Both the position numbers and the translations under genes were made by a program. A DNA stretch of 64,000 nt, from positions 248,001 through 312,000 of the forward strand of contig NZ_WRPP01000007.1 in the NCBI RefSeq assembly GCF_009760405.1, written 5' to 3'. The notes beneath the pieces were generated by a model. The model ran no database searches and was not told the origin of the DNA. It saw only the letters and a program-made list of their open reading frames with translations. This stretch comes from Nocardia terrae. GTDB taxonomy: Bacteria > Actinomycetota > Actinomycetes > Mycobacteriales > Mycobacteriaceae. Below, one piece after another: positions 8,226 to 17,371 of the stretch; the first letter of the stretch is position 1, and the number at the start of each line of letters is the position of its first letter.

Positions 8226-10181
8226 TCAACTCAGCTGGGCCGCAAGCCTTGTCGCGTTCATGTAGGCGATGGCCTCGATGGACACCATCGGATTGACGCC
8301 GGGGGCGGTGGGGAAGCTGGAACCGTCCGCGACGACGATATTGGCCACGTCCCAGGTCGCGCCGTCGGGGTTGGTGGCCGACAGCTCCGCCGATCCGCCC
8401 ATGCGCGCCGAGCCCATGATGTGCAGCGCGCCCATCGCGCACTGTCCCGGCCCGTAACCGGCCGCCTTCGCGGCGGCGTCGAACTCCGCGACCGAGCCGC
8501 GCACGCCCGGCTCGTAGGACACCCCGGCCTGATGCCCGGAGAAGATGCGCCGCGCCCCGGCGGCCTCGAGAATCCGTGCCGCGCCGACGATTCCGGTGTG
8601 CAGGTGGGCGGCGTCGTAGTCGGAGAGCCGGTACTTCACGATCGGCTCACCGCTGCCGTCGATGCTCACGGTGCCCGGGTCGCGGTCGCGGGTGATGATG
8701 CCGATGGCGTTGGACCGCGCGAAGTCGAGCATGGCGGCCCGGTGGGCGTCCGCGCCCCGCCAGCTCATGAAGCCGGTGGCCAGGCCGGGATGGGTGGGCC
8801 CGGTCTCGTAGATGACGCCGTAGCCCTTGCCGTCCAGGTTCGCGTGGTGGCGGCTGATGCGGGACTGCAGCGCGCCCTCCCAGGGCCGGATCTCCTCGTC
8901 GAAGACGCCGAAGACCGCGGCGGCCGGATGCAACCGCAGGTAGCGGCCGATGTTCTTGTTGCGCAGGCCCGATCGCCGCAGCAGGGCGGGCGTCTGGATG
9001 GCGCCCGCGGCGACCACGACCGCCTTGGCCCGGACCGTGATCTCCGTGCCGTCGGAGGTGAGCGCCGAAACCGCCTCGGCCCGTCCGTTCTTCACTTCGA
9101 TGCGCCGGACGTTCGCGTCCACCACCAGCCGCGCGCCCTTGGCGGCGGCATCGGCCAGCCAGGTCTTGGTGACCGACTGCTTGGCCCCCAGGCGGCAGCC
9201 GTAACCGCAACGCCCGCACTCGATTCCGGCGTCGCAGGCATCGCTGACATTGCGGGGCAGCGTGTCCACGTCCCAGCCCAGCGCCCGCGCGCCGCGGTCG
9301 AGGATCTCGTCGCGCGGGGACAGCGGCGAGTGCCGGTCATTGACCCCGAGGCGTTGCGAGACGACGCGCAGCGCGTCGCCGTATTCGTCCGTCGCGAACT
9401 GGGGTGTGCCCAGCTCGGCCCACTCCTGCCGGACCGCGTCGGGGGTCGGCAGCGAGGTGCTCCAGTTGACGACGGTGCCGCCGCCCAGGCAGGTGCCGGA
9501 GACCAGCGTGATCTGGCCCTCGGCCGAACCGGCCGGGCCGGGGGCGTACAGGCTCGTCAGCCCGGCCAGCTCACCCGTGCCGAAATCCTGGTCGTCGTAA
9601 TAGTTTCCGCGCTCCAGCACCACCACGTCGAGCCCGGCCGCGGCCAGCACCGTGGCGGCCGTTCCACCGCCCGCGCCCGAGCCGACGATCACCACATCGC
9701 AAGTGAGCGTGGTCGATTCGGTGAAGCGCAGGGGCTGCAGCGCCGGTTTCGGCGCGGTGGCCAGCGGTCCGGTCGGGCCCGGGTAGCCGATCTCCTTCCA
9801 CAGCGGGTTGGCGCCGGAGGGGCCGGGCGTGACGTTGTAGGCCAGCAGCGCAGCGCCTTTCAGCGCCTGGAAGATGGCCCGCACGGGTGCGAGGCGGGAA
9901 TCGCCGAGCCGGACCAGCGCGGCCTCGCGCTGCTGCTGGGTCAGCGTCGAGAAGCGGCGGAGCCCGCTGCCGGTCAGCAGCCCGGTGAGGCGGGAGTCCC
10001 ACAGTCCCAGCAGCATTGCCAGCTGCTTCTTGTCGGCCTCGCGCGGGTTGCGGCCCAGGATCTGGAAGATCGTGTCGACCGCGCCGAGCTCGCTCGCCGC
10101 CGGCAGCGTCAGCCCGTCGCCGGGAACGAACGTATCGCAGATCATGCCCAGGGCCGCGCAATGCCCGGCTGTTGGTTCCAT
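8226..10181 (-). CDS. GMC-family FAD oxidoreductase, long-chain alcohol oxidase type
   Basis: 651 aa. An N-terminal about 170-residue helical region of the fatty-alcohol-oxidase type precedes the dinucleotide fold (VVIGSGAGGGTAATVLAAAG, about residue 190), then a Cys-rich motif CGRCGYGC seen in this GMC subgroup. The GMC C-terminal domain contains HIMGSARMGG and ends in DGSSFPTAPGVNPMVS. It probably oxidises a hydrophobic alcohol or sterol. A single monocistronic gene, convergent to the conservon set; ATG start with AAGGG upstream. Confidence 0.85.
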   Translation of the reverse strand: MEPTAGHCAALGMICDTFVPGDGLTLPAASELGAVDTIFQILGRNPREADKKQLAMLLGLWDSRLTGLLTGSGLRRFSTLTQQQREAALVRLGDSRLAPVRAIFQALKGAALLAYNVTPGPSGANPLWKEIGYPGPTGPLATAPKPALQPLRFTESTTLTCDVVIVGSGAGGGTAATVLAAAGLDVVVLERGNYYDDQDFGTGELAGLTSLYAPGPAGSAEGQITLVSGTCLGGGTVVNWSTSLPTPDAVRQEWAELGTPQFATDEYGDALRVVSQRLGVNDRHSPLSPRDEILDRGARALGWDVDTLPRNVSDACDAGIECGRCGYGCRLGAKQSVTKTWLADAAAKGARLVVDANVRRIEVKNGRAEAVSALTSDGTEITVRAKAVVVAAGAIQTPALLRRSGLRNKNIGRYLRLHPAAAVFGVFDEEIRPWEGALQSRISRHHANLDGKGYGVIYETGPTHPGLATGFMSWRGADAHRAAMLDFARSNAIGIITRDRDPGTVSIDGSGEPIVKYRLSDYDAAHLHTGIVGAARILEAAGARRIFSGHQAGVSYEPGVRGSVAEFDAAAKAAGYGPGQCAMGALHIMGSARMGGSAELSATNPDGATWDVANIVVADGSSFPTAPGVNPMVSIEAIAYMNATRLAAQLS

Positions 10182-10255
10182 GCCGAATCCACCCTTCGTA
10201 ATGCTCGGTGATTTTTACCACGGCGAACCGAATCTGCGCTTACTTTATGTGGCCA

Positions 10256-11965
10256 CTAGCTGGTGGAAGTTTGTGATTCGCTGCGGAATTCGCGATTACA
10301 TCCCAGCTGCCCCGGGGTAACCGCCTCGATCAGTTCCCAGGCCCGCTCGACCGGCAGGTCGATCACCGCGTACCGCTTCTTGCCCGCGGCCGAGGCGGCG
10401 ACGACGGTGGCCACGCCCGCCCGGCGCTGGAAGAAGGTCTGCCGCACGGTCCAGCCGATGATGCCGGGGGCCTCGAGGCAGTCGCGGTCGCGGTCGAGGC
10501 AGCCGTGGCGGGTGACCAGCCACGCGGGATGGCCGTTCGCCGCCGCGAGCACGGCATGGCCGAGTCCGCGATACCGGTCCCACGCCAGCGCCGCCGCGAT
10601 CGGCACGGCGAGGGCGAGCACGATCCAGACCCAGGACGGAATATCCGCGCCCGCAAGGGATATCGCGAGCAGGACGACGGCGATGGCCGCCAGCGGTCCG
10701 AGCGTGCGGGTGAAGCGGCGGCGCAGGGCGGCCCGCCCGTGGGTAACCAACGGCACGGTGACCGGCGGCGGGGTGGCGATTCCCTCCGCCATCCAGGCCG
10801 GCTTCCGGCCGGAATCCGCAGGGGCGGGGTGGATTCCGGGCGCAAGCGCGCCCGAATGACGAGGGGTGGCGTCCAGGAGATGGGCCAGCGTCTCATCGAC
10901 CGCGGCGCGCGGGGCCTGCGGCAGTATCTTCTGGCGGGGACTGGTGCCCACCATGATGGCTTCGAGCTCGGCGGCCCCGGCCAGGCGCAGCAGCAGCGGC
11001 TCGTTGACGGTCGCGCCGCGCAGGCGGGCGAGGTCGAGAGTCGTTTGACGCGTGGTGAACAGGCCGTGCCGGACGGTCAGCGTCTTGCCGTCGTCGTGGA
11101 CGTTCAGACCGAACCAGGTCATCAGGTAGCGGGCGCAGGCGGCGAGGCTGACGACCACGACCAGGATCACGACCAGCAGGGCGATCACCCCGGCGATGAC
11201 GGTGGCACCGCGATGCCCGACATCCTGGACGGTCCCGGATTTCAGGAAGACCTGGGCGAAGCCGTACTGGAAGGCCAGACCCACGACGGGCGCGACGATC
11301 GCGAAGCCGGTCAGCGACAGCGGCGCGTAGCGCACCCAATCCGGTTGCCAGTGCGCGATTTCCGCCGCCGGGCGACTCGCCTCGGCGTCGGACGCGGTGC
11401 TGTCGGGCGTCAGGGCCCGAGACTCGACCGATTCCGCGCTCGCCCCGGTATGCGCGAGCAGGGCCAGCCGCAGGTCCGGCACCAGCTTGGCGTCGAGCGA
11501 GTCCAGTTTGAACTGGTCCTTCTTGTCCGCGTGCTGCCCGGTGCCGATGGACAGCACGGCCAGTCCGAGCGCCCGGTGCAGCAGGTCGGCCTGGACATCG
11601 ACCGAGCGAACCCGGTTGCGCGGCACCGAGAGTCGCTTGCGCTGCAGCAGTCCCGTGCGCAGCTCGACGTTCTCGGGGGTGATCCGGTAGGTGGTGGTGA
11701 ACCAGCGGGTGAGCGCGAACGCCACGATGACCGCCACCACGGCCAGGCTCCACATGGGGTTGTCGCTGCGCGCGCCCGCGACCAGGGTGGCGATCAGTAC
11801 CGGGATGTAGCGGACGAGCTCGGTGACCGGGTGGACCAGCAGCATGCGTTTGTCGAGCCGCTGCCAGCTCGCGGCGGCCGGTCCGATCGGTCCCGGCGTG
11901 ACCGGCGAAAGCACTTCGGTCGGATACGAATCCGGGAACGTGTCCGGATCGTTGGCCTGGCTCAT
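10256..11965 (-). CDS. Membrane protein with repeated bacterial PH domains (YdbT-like)
   Basis: 569 aa. Helices near residues 45-80, then a bPH2 (DUF304) domain with TTYRITPENVELRTGLLQRKRLSVPRNRVRSVDV, a second pair of helices (about 215-275), a second bPH2 domain (LTVRHGLFTTRQTTLDLARLRG), a low-complexity linker, a third pair of helices (about 440-475) and a final PH-like region. It resembles Bacillus YdbT, which with YdbS protects against WalRK-independent membrane stress or bacteriocins; the role here is unproven. It starts in an ATGA overlap with the small PH gene. Residues about 368-394 are encoded by a REP-like palindrome (separate entry). Confidence 0.82.
   Translation of the reverse strand: MSQANDPDTFPDSYPTEVLSPVTPGPIGPAAASWQRLDKRMLLVHPVTELVRYIPVLIATLVAGARSDNPMWSLAVVAVIVAFALTRWFTTTYRITPENVELRTGLLQRKRLSVPRNRVRSVDVQADLLHRALGLAVLSIGTGQHADKKDQFKLDSLDAKLVPDLRLALLAHTGASAESVESRALTPDSTASDAEASRPAAEIAHWQPDWVRYAPLSLTGFAIVAPVVGLAFQYGFAQVFLKSGTVQDVGHRGATVIAGVIALLVVILVVVVSLAACARYLMTWFGLNVHDDGKTLTVRHGLFTTRQTTLDLARLRGATVNEPLLLRLAGAAELEAIMVGTSPRQKILPQAPRAAVDETLAHLLDATPRHSGALAPGIHPAPADSGRKPAWMAEGIATPPPVTVPLVTHGRAALRRRFTRTLGPLAAIAVVLLAISLAGADIPSWVWIVLALAVPIAAALAWDRYRGLGHAVLAAANGHPAWLVTRHGCLDRDRDCLEAPGIIGWTVRQTFFQRRAGVATVVAASAAGKKRYAVIDLPVERAWELIEAVTPGQLGCNREFRSESQTSTS
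10786..10863 (-). repeat. REP-like palindrome relative inside a coding sequence
   Basis: Read on the minus strand it has the same architecture as the intergenic element at 34169-34246: CTCGTC, a GC-rich half ending in GGAATCCAC, a short C-rich loop, then GGATTCCGGCC and a terminal GGATG-like end. It lies in frame in the linker of the YdbT-like gene and adds no stop codon. Element identity rests on my alignment by eye. Confidence 0.55.
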
Positions 11966-12477
11966 GTGGCATCCCCCCGATGCTGTGCGGCGATCGCGGT
12001 CAGCTGCGCGACGGTGTCGCGCGCGTCGGCCAGCGCCAGCGCGCTGATGTGCACCGCCCCCGCCGAGGAGGCGGTGGTGACGGTGACGGTGGCCAGCCCC
12101 AGCAGCCGCTCCAGCGGTCCCCGGTAGGTGTCCACGGTCTGCACGCGGGTGATGGGCGCGACCCGGCTCTCCTGGGTGAACCAGCCGGTGCGGGTGTAGA
12201 CGGCCTCGTCGGTGATCTCCCAGCGGTGGACCGCGTACCGCCACAGCGGTATCACCGCGATGCTGAATACCGCTGCCAGCAGCACGATCCCGAGTACGAG
12301 TGCCTGGACACCGCGCCGATTGCTGTCGAACAGCGCCCAGATCCCCAGCCCCGCGACCGGCACCACCCAGGACAATGCGGCGCTGAGCGCCCACAGCAGT
12401 TTGGCGCGCGGGCTGGGACGCCGCGACGGGTCGGCCAGGATGCCGCCGGGGGCGAGGGGCTGGGACATGCTGCCCAT
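11962..12477 (-). CDS. Small PH-domain membrane protein (YdbS-like)
   Basis: 171 aa with two transmembrane helices (about 29-47 and 57-80) followed by one bPH2 domain (YAVHRWEITDEAVYTRTGWFTQ, then APITRVQTVDTYRGPLERLLGL). Together with the coupled downstream gene it forms a YdbS/YdbT-type pair. ATG 12477 (MGSMSQ) and ATG 12468 (MSQ) are both possible, and neither has a strong RBS. Confidence 0.82.
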   Translation of the reverse strand: MGSMSQPLAPGGILADPSRRPSPRAKLLWALSAALSWVVPVAGLGIWALFDSNRRGVQALVLGIVLLAAVFSIAVIPLWRYAVHRWEITDEAVYTRTGWFTQESRVAPITRVQTVDTYRGPLERLLGLATVTVTTASSAGAVHISALALADARDTVAQLTAIAAQHRGDAT

Positions 12478-12539
12478 GCTTGCACGAATCCGCCCCCGGA
12501 GGCGGTTGATATGGACCAGGACTGGACGCCCCGGTTCCA

Positions 12540-14012
12540 CTACTTGGGCGTGATGCGGTACAGGCCGGTCGTGGTGCCCTGGTACTGGATTCGGCCCGGC
12601 GCGATGGTGCCGACCATCTGCAGAGTGTCGTTCACAGTTGTCGCGCCGACGAACTGCTCGGTGTCGAGGTGACCGGTGTTGGCGTCGATCACCGCGAAGG
12701 AGTAGTTGTCGGTCACGCCCGCGCTGCCGCTGCCGAGACTGCTGCTGCCGCTGCCCAGCGCACCGCTGCCGCTGCCCAGCAGGGAGTGCCGGGTGAAGGT
12801 GTAGATCTTGCCGTCCGGGACGGACAGCCGCGGCACCGCCGAGGACGGCACGGTATTGGTCCAGACCACGGTGCAGCCCGAGCCCGTCACGTCGATGCGG
12901 GTCATGCCGCCCGAAATCGGCGCGCTCGCGGGCTGACTGGGCCCGGCGTCGGCGGGCAGCGCCGGATACGGGTAGCCGTAGCTGCTGGCCACGAACACGC
13001 TGTTGCCCGAGCCGATGGGCGAGTTCTCGGTCCCGTCGATCGCGGGCACCGAGCAGATCTGCTGACCGGTGGCGGAGTTGTAGACGAGCAGGTTCTCCTT
13101 GGGCGACGCGTTGTCGGTGATGGCCAGGTACTCGGTGCCGTCGCCGGGGCCGAAGAAGGTCGGCGTCGCCCCGGTGCCCCAGCTCAGTTGGCCGGGCTTG
13201 CGGGCCGGCCCGCGGTCGTAGCCCTGCCGCCACACGATCTGCGGGTTGCCGCTCGCATCCACGTTCAGCAGGTACAGCGCGTGGTCGGTGGCCACCGCCA
13301 TGCCCTCGGGCGCGGTGGCGATGCTGTTGGCCACCAGCTCGCCGGGCGCGAGCACGATCGAGCGCGCGGAGCCGTCGGGGTTCACGAACCCGGCCGCGGC
13401 ATTGTCGGTGGCGAACCACACCCGGCCCTGGTAGTCGGGGGAGACCGAACTGACCTCGTCGCAGGTGCCGCCGCCGCAGTGCCCGGCAACCGCCTGCGTC
13501 ACATCGGTTTTCGAGGCGATCGACAGCGACCACGAGCCGTCCGCGCCGCGCTGGTGCCCGATGCGCAGCAGGCTGCCGGAGCCGTCGACGGTGACCATCC
13601 GGTCGTTGTTGTCGAGGTAGGCGTAGACCCCGCCGAGCAGGCTGCCCTTGGTGAGGTCGAGTTTGGCGAGGGTATTGCCGCTGCCCGGGTCCAGCAGCAG
13701 CACTTCCGGCGCGCGGTCGGTGATCTTGGTGCACAGCGCCTGCGGGAAGCCGTCGGCCCCTTGCAGGATGGTCGGGCAGGCCGCGCCCTGCTCGTGGAAG
13801 TCGGCATCGACGCCGCCGGTGCCGACACCGGGCAGCGGGGTGGTGTCGGAGGCCTCGGAGTCGCCGTGCATGGTCGCGGTGCCCACCGGTCCCAGATACG
13901 GATTGGCCGGCGGCAGGGGCCCGAACGCGGCTGCGGTGCTGGTGGCGATGGTCAGCAGGGCGGTGGCGGACAGCCCCGCGACGACGGCGGCGCGGCGGAT
14001 TCTCGCGAGCAC
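12540..14012 (-). CDS. Secreted beta-propeller-like protein of unknown function
   Basis: 490 aa. Sec signal peptide (about 1-28, ending STAAA). The mature part has repeated strand motifs of the PQQ/NHL propeller kind, such as EVLLLDPGSGNTLAKLDL, NPQIVWRQGYDRG and NLLVYNSATGQQICSV. Six or more Cys are scattered as disulfide candidates. Near residues 410-432 there are three 7-residue Gly-Ser units. No catalytic motif was recognised. GTG start with AGGGAGAG upstream; divergent from fbiC. Confidence 0.7.
   Translation of the reverse strand: MLARIRRAAVVAGLSATALLTIATSTAAAFGPLPPANPYLGPVGTATMHGDSEASDTTPLPGVGTGGVDADFHEQGAACPTILQGADGFPQALCTKITDRAPEVLLLDPGSGNTLAKLDLTKGSLLGGVYAYLDNNDRMVTVDGSGSLLRIGHQRGADGSWSLSIASKTDVTQAVAGHCGGGTCDEVSSVSPDYQGRVWFATDNAAAGFVNPDGSARSIVLAPGELVANSIATAPEGMAVATDHALYLLNVDASGNPQIVWRQGYDRGPARKPGQLSWGTGATPTFFGPGDGTEYLAITDNASPKENLLVYNSATGQQICSVPAIDGTENSPIGSGNSVFVASSYGYPYPALPADAGPSQPASAPISGGMTRIDVTGSGCTVVWTNTVPSSAVPRLSVPDGKIYTFTRHSLLGSGSGALGSGSSSLGSGSAGVTDNYSFAVIDANTGHLDTEQFVGATTVNDTLQMVGTIAPGRIQYQGTTTGLYRITPK
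12718..12783 (-). repeat. Three 21-bp coding repeats (Gly-Ser units)
   Basis: About three imperfect 21-bp units encode LGSGSGA, LGSGSSS and LGSGSAG in the propeller protein. They probably form a flexible surface loop and could vary in number between strains. Confidence 0.6.
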
Positions 14013-14195
14013 GAAGGTCTCTCCCTACTTCTTCTGTGAAGCGAACGCCCGCGAGGCTATTTCACCGCGACTGAAATTTGAACAGTTGATCTCAGTGAGT
14101 ACGAATACTCGCATCGTGGGCTCGGAATAACGGCACGGGGAGGACGGTTTGCCCGTTCCATGGCACCCGAGTCGGATAAGTCGGATGGATGGCGC

Positions 14196-16811
14196 ATGAT
14201 CGATGGCGTGACGGATCTAGCGAACCCGAGCGTGCCGCCCGCCCCGCCGAGTGACTCGGCCATGCGCCGGGCGCTGCGCCGGGCTCGGGACGGCGCGACG
14301 CTCAACCTCGACGAGGCCGTGGTGCTGCTCCACGCGCGGGGCGCGCAGCTCGAGGATCTGACCGCCTCGGCCGCGCGGGTGCGCGACGCCGGGCTGCGCG
14401 AAACAGGGTACGCGGGGGAGACGCTCCCGATCACCTACTCCCGCAAAGTGTTCATCCCCATTACGCATCTGTGTCGCGACAAGTGCCACTACTGCACCTT
14501 CGTCACCGTGCCCGGCAAGCTGCGGGCGCAGGGCAAGGGCATGTACATGGAGCCCGACGAGATTCTCGAGGTCGCCCGTCAGGGCGCCGAACTCGGTTGC
14601 AAGGAAGCGCTTTTCACCCTCGGCGACCGCCCGGAGGAGCGCTGGCCCGAGGCCCGGCAGTGGCTCGACGAGCGCGGCTACGACTCCACCCTGGACTACG
14701 TGCGCGCCATGGCGATTCGCGTGCTGGAGGAGACGGGCCTGCTGCCGCACCTGAATCCGGGCGTGATGAGCTGGGAGGAGCTCTCGCGGCTCAAGCCGGT
14801 CGCGCCGTCCATGGGCATGATGCTCGAGACCACCTCGACCCGGCTGTTCACCGAACCCGGTCAGGCGCACTACGGTTCGCCGGACAAGGACCCGGCCGTG
14901 CGCCTGCGCGCGCTGACCGATGCCGGTCGGCTATCGGTGCCGTTCACCACCGGCATCCTGGTCGGGATCGGCGAGAACCTGACCGAGCGCGCCGAGTCCA
15001 TCCTCGCGATCCGCAAGGTGCACAAGGCGTTCGGCCACGTGCAGGAAGTCATCGTGCAGAACTTCCTGGCCAAGCAGAACACCGCCATGCGCGACACCCC
15101 GGACGCCGATCTGGAGGAGTTCCGGGCCACCATCGCGGTGGCCCGATTGCTGCTCGGACCGAAGATGCGCATCCAGGCCCCGCCGAACCTGGTGTCGCTG
15201 GACGAATGCCGGGCGCTCATCGCGGCGGGCATCGACGACTGGGGCGGGGTGTCCCCGCTGACCCCCGACCACGTGAATCCGGAACGGCCCTGGCCGAATC
15301 TGGAGACCCTCGCGCAGGTCACCGCCGAGGCCGGTTACGTGCTCACCGAGCGCATCACCGCACACCCGAAGTACGTGCTGGCCGGGCATCCGTGGATCGA
15401 TCCGCGTGTCTCCAAACACGTTGCCGCCCTGATGGATCCGAAGACCGGCCTGGCCGCCGACGTGAAGCCGTCCGGCCTGCCCTGGCAGGAGCCCGACCAC
15501 GACTGGGAATCCGTCGGCCGCATCGATCTCAACACCGCCATCGACTCCGAGGGCCGGCTCACCGAATCCCGCAGCGACTCCGGCATTGCCGATGATTCGC
15601 TGGGAGCCTTCGGCGACTGGGAGAGCATTCGCGAGCAGGTGCACGAGCTGGCCGCCGCCGCGCCCGAGCGCTTCGACGCCGACGTGATGGCCGCGCTGCG
15701 CGCGGCCGAGAAGAACCCGGCCGGGCTGTCCGACGACCAGTACCTGGCGCTGGCCACCGCCGACGGCCCCGCGCTCGAGGCCATCACCGCGCTGGCCGAT
15801 CAGCTGCGCCGCGACACCGTGGGCGACGACGTCACCTACATCGTCAACCGGAACATCAACTTCACCAATATCTGCTACACCGGCTGCCGCTTCTGCGCGT
15901 TCGCACAGCGCAAGGGCGACGCCGACGCCTTCAGCCTGAGCCCGTCCGAGGTCGCCGACCGCGCCTGGGAGGCGTGGGTCGAGGGCGCGACGGAGATCTG
16001 CATGCAGGGCGGCATCGACCCCGAGCTACCGGTCACCGGCTATGCGGATCTGGTGCGGGCCATCAAGGAGCGCGTGCCCGAGATGCACGTGCACGCCTTC
16101 AGCCCGATGGAGATCGTGAACGGCGCGTCCCGCGGCGGCCAGTCCGTGCACGACTGGCTCGCGGCGCTGAAAGAGGCCGGGCTGGGCTCGATTCCGGGCA
16201 CGGCCGCCGAGATCCTCGACGACGAGGTGCGCTGGGTGCTCACCAAGGGCAAGCTGCCCACCTCGGCCTGGATCGACGTCATCACCACCGCGCACAAGCT
16301 GGGCATCCGCTCCAGCTCGACCATGATGTACGGGCACGTGGACAACCCGAAGCACTGGGTCGGCCACCTGAACGTGCTGCGCGGAATCCAGGACGAGACG
16401 GGCGGTTTCACCGAATTCGTGCTGCTGCCCTTCGTGCACCAGTCCGCCCCGCTCTACCTCGCCGGCGCCTCCCGCCCGGGCCCGACCGTGCGCGACAACC
16501 GCGCCGCGCACGCCCTGGCCCGAATCATGTTGCACGGCCGAATCGAGAATATTCAGACCAGCTGGGTCAAACTTGGTATCAAGGGAACCCAGTTGATGCT
16601 GAATGGTGGTGCCAACGACCTCGGCGGCACGCTCATGGAGGAGACCATCTCCCGCATGGCCGGATCCGAGCACGGCTCCGCCAAAACGGTCGAGGAACTG
16701 ACGGAGATCGCGTCGGGTATCGGCCGCCCGGTAAGGCAGCGCACCACCACCTACGGTGTGGCGCCGAACCGGGTACGCTCCCAGCTCTCAGCGACGCTGC
16801 TGGGAAGCTGA
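14196..16811 (+). CDS. fbiC: FbiC, bifunctional FO synthase (F420 biosynthesis)
   Basis: 871 aa from ATG 14196. Two radical-SAM domains: the CofG-like N-terminal half has Cys93-x3-Cys97-x2-Cys100 (CRDKCHYC), and the CofH-like C-terminal half has Cys560-x3-Cys564-x2-Cys567 (CYTGCRFC). They couple 5-amino-6-ribitylaminouracil with tyrosine to make FO, the deazaflavin chromophore of F420. Other strong motifs are FTLGDRPEERW, GGVSPLTPDHVNPERPWP and GGANDLGGTLMEETISRMAGSEHG. The start is uncertain: ATG 14160 would add 12 residues, with GGGGAGG 15 nt upstream, and GTG 14208 is also possible. An F420/PPOX-family protein is encoded at 27.3 kb. Confidence 0.95.
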   Translation: MIDGVTDLANPSVPPAPPSDSAMRRALRRARDGATLNLDEAVVLLHARGAQLEDLTASAARVRDAGLRETGYAGETLPITYSRKVFIPITHLCRDKCHYCTFVTVPGKLRAQGKGMYMEPDEILEVARQGAELGCKEALFTLGDRPEERWPEARQWLDERGYDSTLDYVRAMAIRVLEETGLLPHLNPGVMSWEELSRLKPVAPSMGMMLETTSTRLFTEPGQAHYGSPDKDPAVRLRALTDAGRLSVPFTTGILVGIGENLTERAESILAIRKVHKAFGHVQEVIVQNFLAKQNTAMRDTPDADLEEFRATIAVARLLLGPKMRIQAPPNLVSLDECRALIAAGIDDWGGVSPLTPDHVNPERPWPNLETLAQVTAEAGYVLTERITAHPKYVLAGHPWIDPRVSKHVAALMDPKTGLAADVKPSGLPWQEPDHDWESVGRIDLNTAIDSEGRLTESRSDSGIADDSLGAFGDWESIREQVHELAAAAPERFDADVMAALRAAEKNPAGLSDDQYLALATADGPALEAITALADQLRRDTVGDDVTYIVNRNINFTNICYTGCRFCAFAQRKGDADAFSLSPSEVADRAWEAWVEGATEICMQGGIDPELPVTGYADLVRAIKERVPEMHVHAFSPMEIVNGASRGGQSVHDWLAALKEAGLGSIPGTAAEILDDEVRWVLTKGKLPTSAWIDVITTAHKLGIRSSSTMMYGHVDNPKHWVGHLNVLRGIQDETGGFTEFVLLPFVHQSAPLYLAGASRPGPTVRDNRAAHALARIMLHGRIENIQTSWVKLGIKGTQLMLNGGANDLGGTLMEETISRMAGSEHGSAKTVEELTEIASGIGRPVRQRTTTYGVAPNRVRSQLSATLLGS

Positions 16812-16845
16812 GGGATGCCGAACCAACTCGCAGCGTTCGGAACGT

Positions 16846-16975
16846 GACAACTGATTTCGCTGCGCCGGGGGTACCTCACCGGGTACGTCCAAAATCGGTT
16901 CGGCTCCCCGCCGCCTGTACGGGTTGCCAACGGTGAGCGGCTCCGAGCCGCCCGCTGAAGTCTCGGGGAGGCGGG
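16846..16975 (+). repeat. 130-bp dispersed intergenic repeat, copy 1
   Basis: It begins GACAACTGATTTCG 34 nt after the fbiC stop, contains CGGGTACGTCCAAAATCGG and ends CTCGGGGAGGCGGG, 64 nt before fdxC. It aligns without gaps to the minus strand of 54735-54864 at about 106 of 130 positions by eye. The function is unknown. Confidence 0.85.
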
Positions 16976-17039
16976 GGAGTATAGGGTTTTCGCCGGGCGG
17001 AGTTCATCCCGCATGTGAGGACAGACTAGGAGAGCGGCA

Positions 17040-17363
17040 GTGCCGTACATCATCGCTGAACCGTGCGTTGACGTGAAGGACAAGGCGTGCATCGAGGAAT
17101 GCCCCGTGGACTGCATCTACGAGGGCGGCCGCATGCTGTACATCCAACCGGACGAGTGCGTGGACTGTGGTGCGTGTGAACCGGTCTGCCCGGTGGAAGC
17201 CATCTTCTACGAAGACGACACCCCGGATCAGTGGGCCGGTTACGTGAACGCCAACGTCGACTTCTTCGACGACCTGGGCTCCCCGGGCGGCGCCACCAAG
17301 GTCGGCAAGGTCGACTACGACCCGCCGTTCATCGCCGCGCTACCGCCGATGGCCAGCGAGTAG
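17040..17363 (+). CDS. fdxC: 7Fe ferredoxin FdxC
   Basis: 107 aa, the usual length of actinobacterial 7Fe ferredoxins. The N-terminal cluster region has Cys10, Cys18 and Cys22 (CVDVKDKACIEECPVDCIYEG), and the second has CVDCGACEPVCPVEA, giving one [3Fe-4S] and one [4Fe-4S] cluster. It probably donates electrons to P450s or other oxidoreductases. GTG start at 17040 with AGGAGAG about 7 nt upstream. In M. tuberculosis fdxC (Rv1177) also precedes the dapC-like gene. Confidence 0.94.
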   Translation: MPYIIAEPCVDVKDKACIEECPVDCIYEGGRMLYIQPDECVDCGACEPVCPVEAIFYEDDTPDQWAGYVNANVDFFDDLGSPGGATKVGKVDYDPPFIAALPPMASE

Positions 17364-17371
17364 GACGAGAT

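Noticed and set aside
8421..10211. 596-codon plus-strand frame opposite the GMC oxidoreductase
   Set aside because: Low-complexity Arg/Gly/Ala translation, while the minus strand has intact FAD and GMC motifs.
10505..12127. 540-codon plus-strand frame opposite the PH-domain genes
   Set aside because: No motifs and no RBS; the PH proteins on the other strand have clear domains and a coupling overlap.
16751..17116. Minus-strand frame containing EPNRFWTYP in the repeat region, with a similar peptide in copy 2
   Set aside because: The likeness follows from the DNA repeat, the frames have no RBS, and copy 1 overlaps fdxC. A peptide gene cannot be fully excluded, but a DNA or RNA role is more likely.
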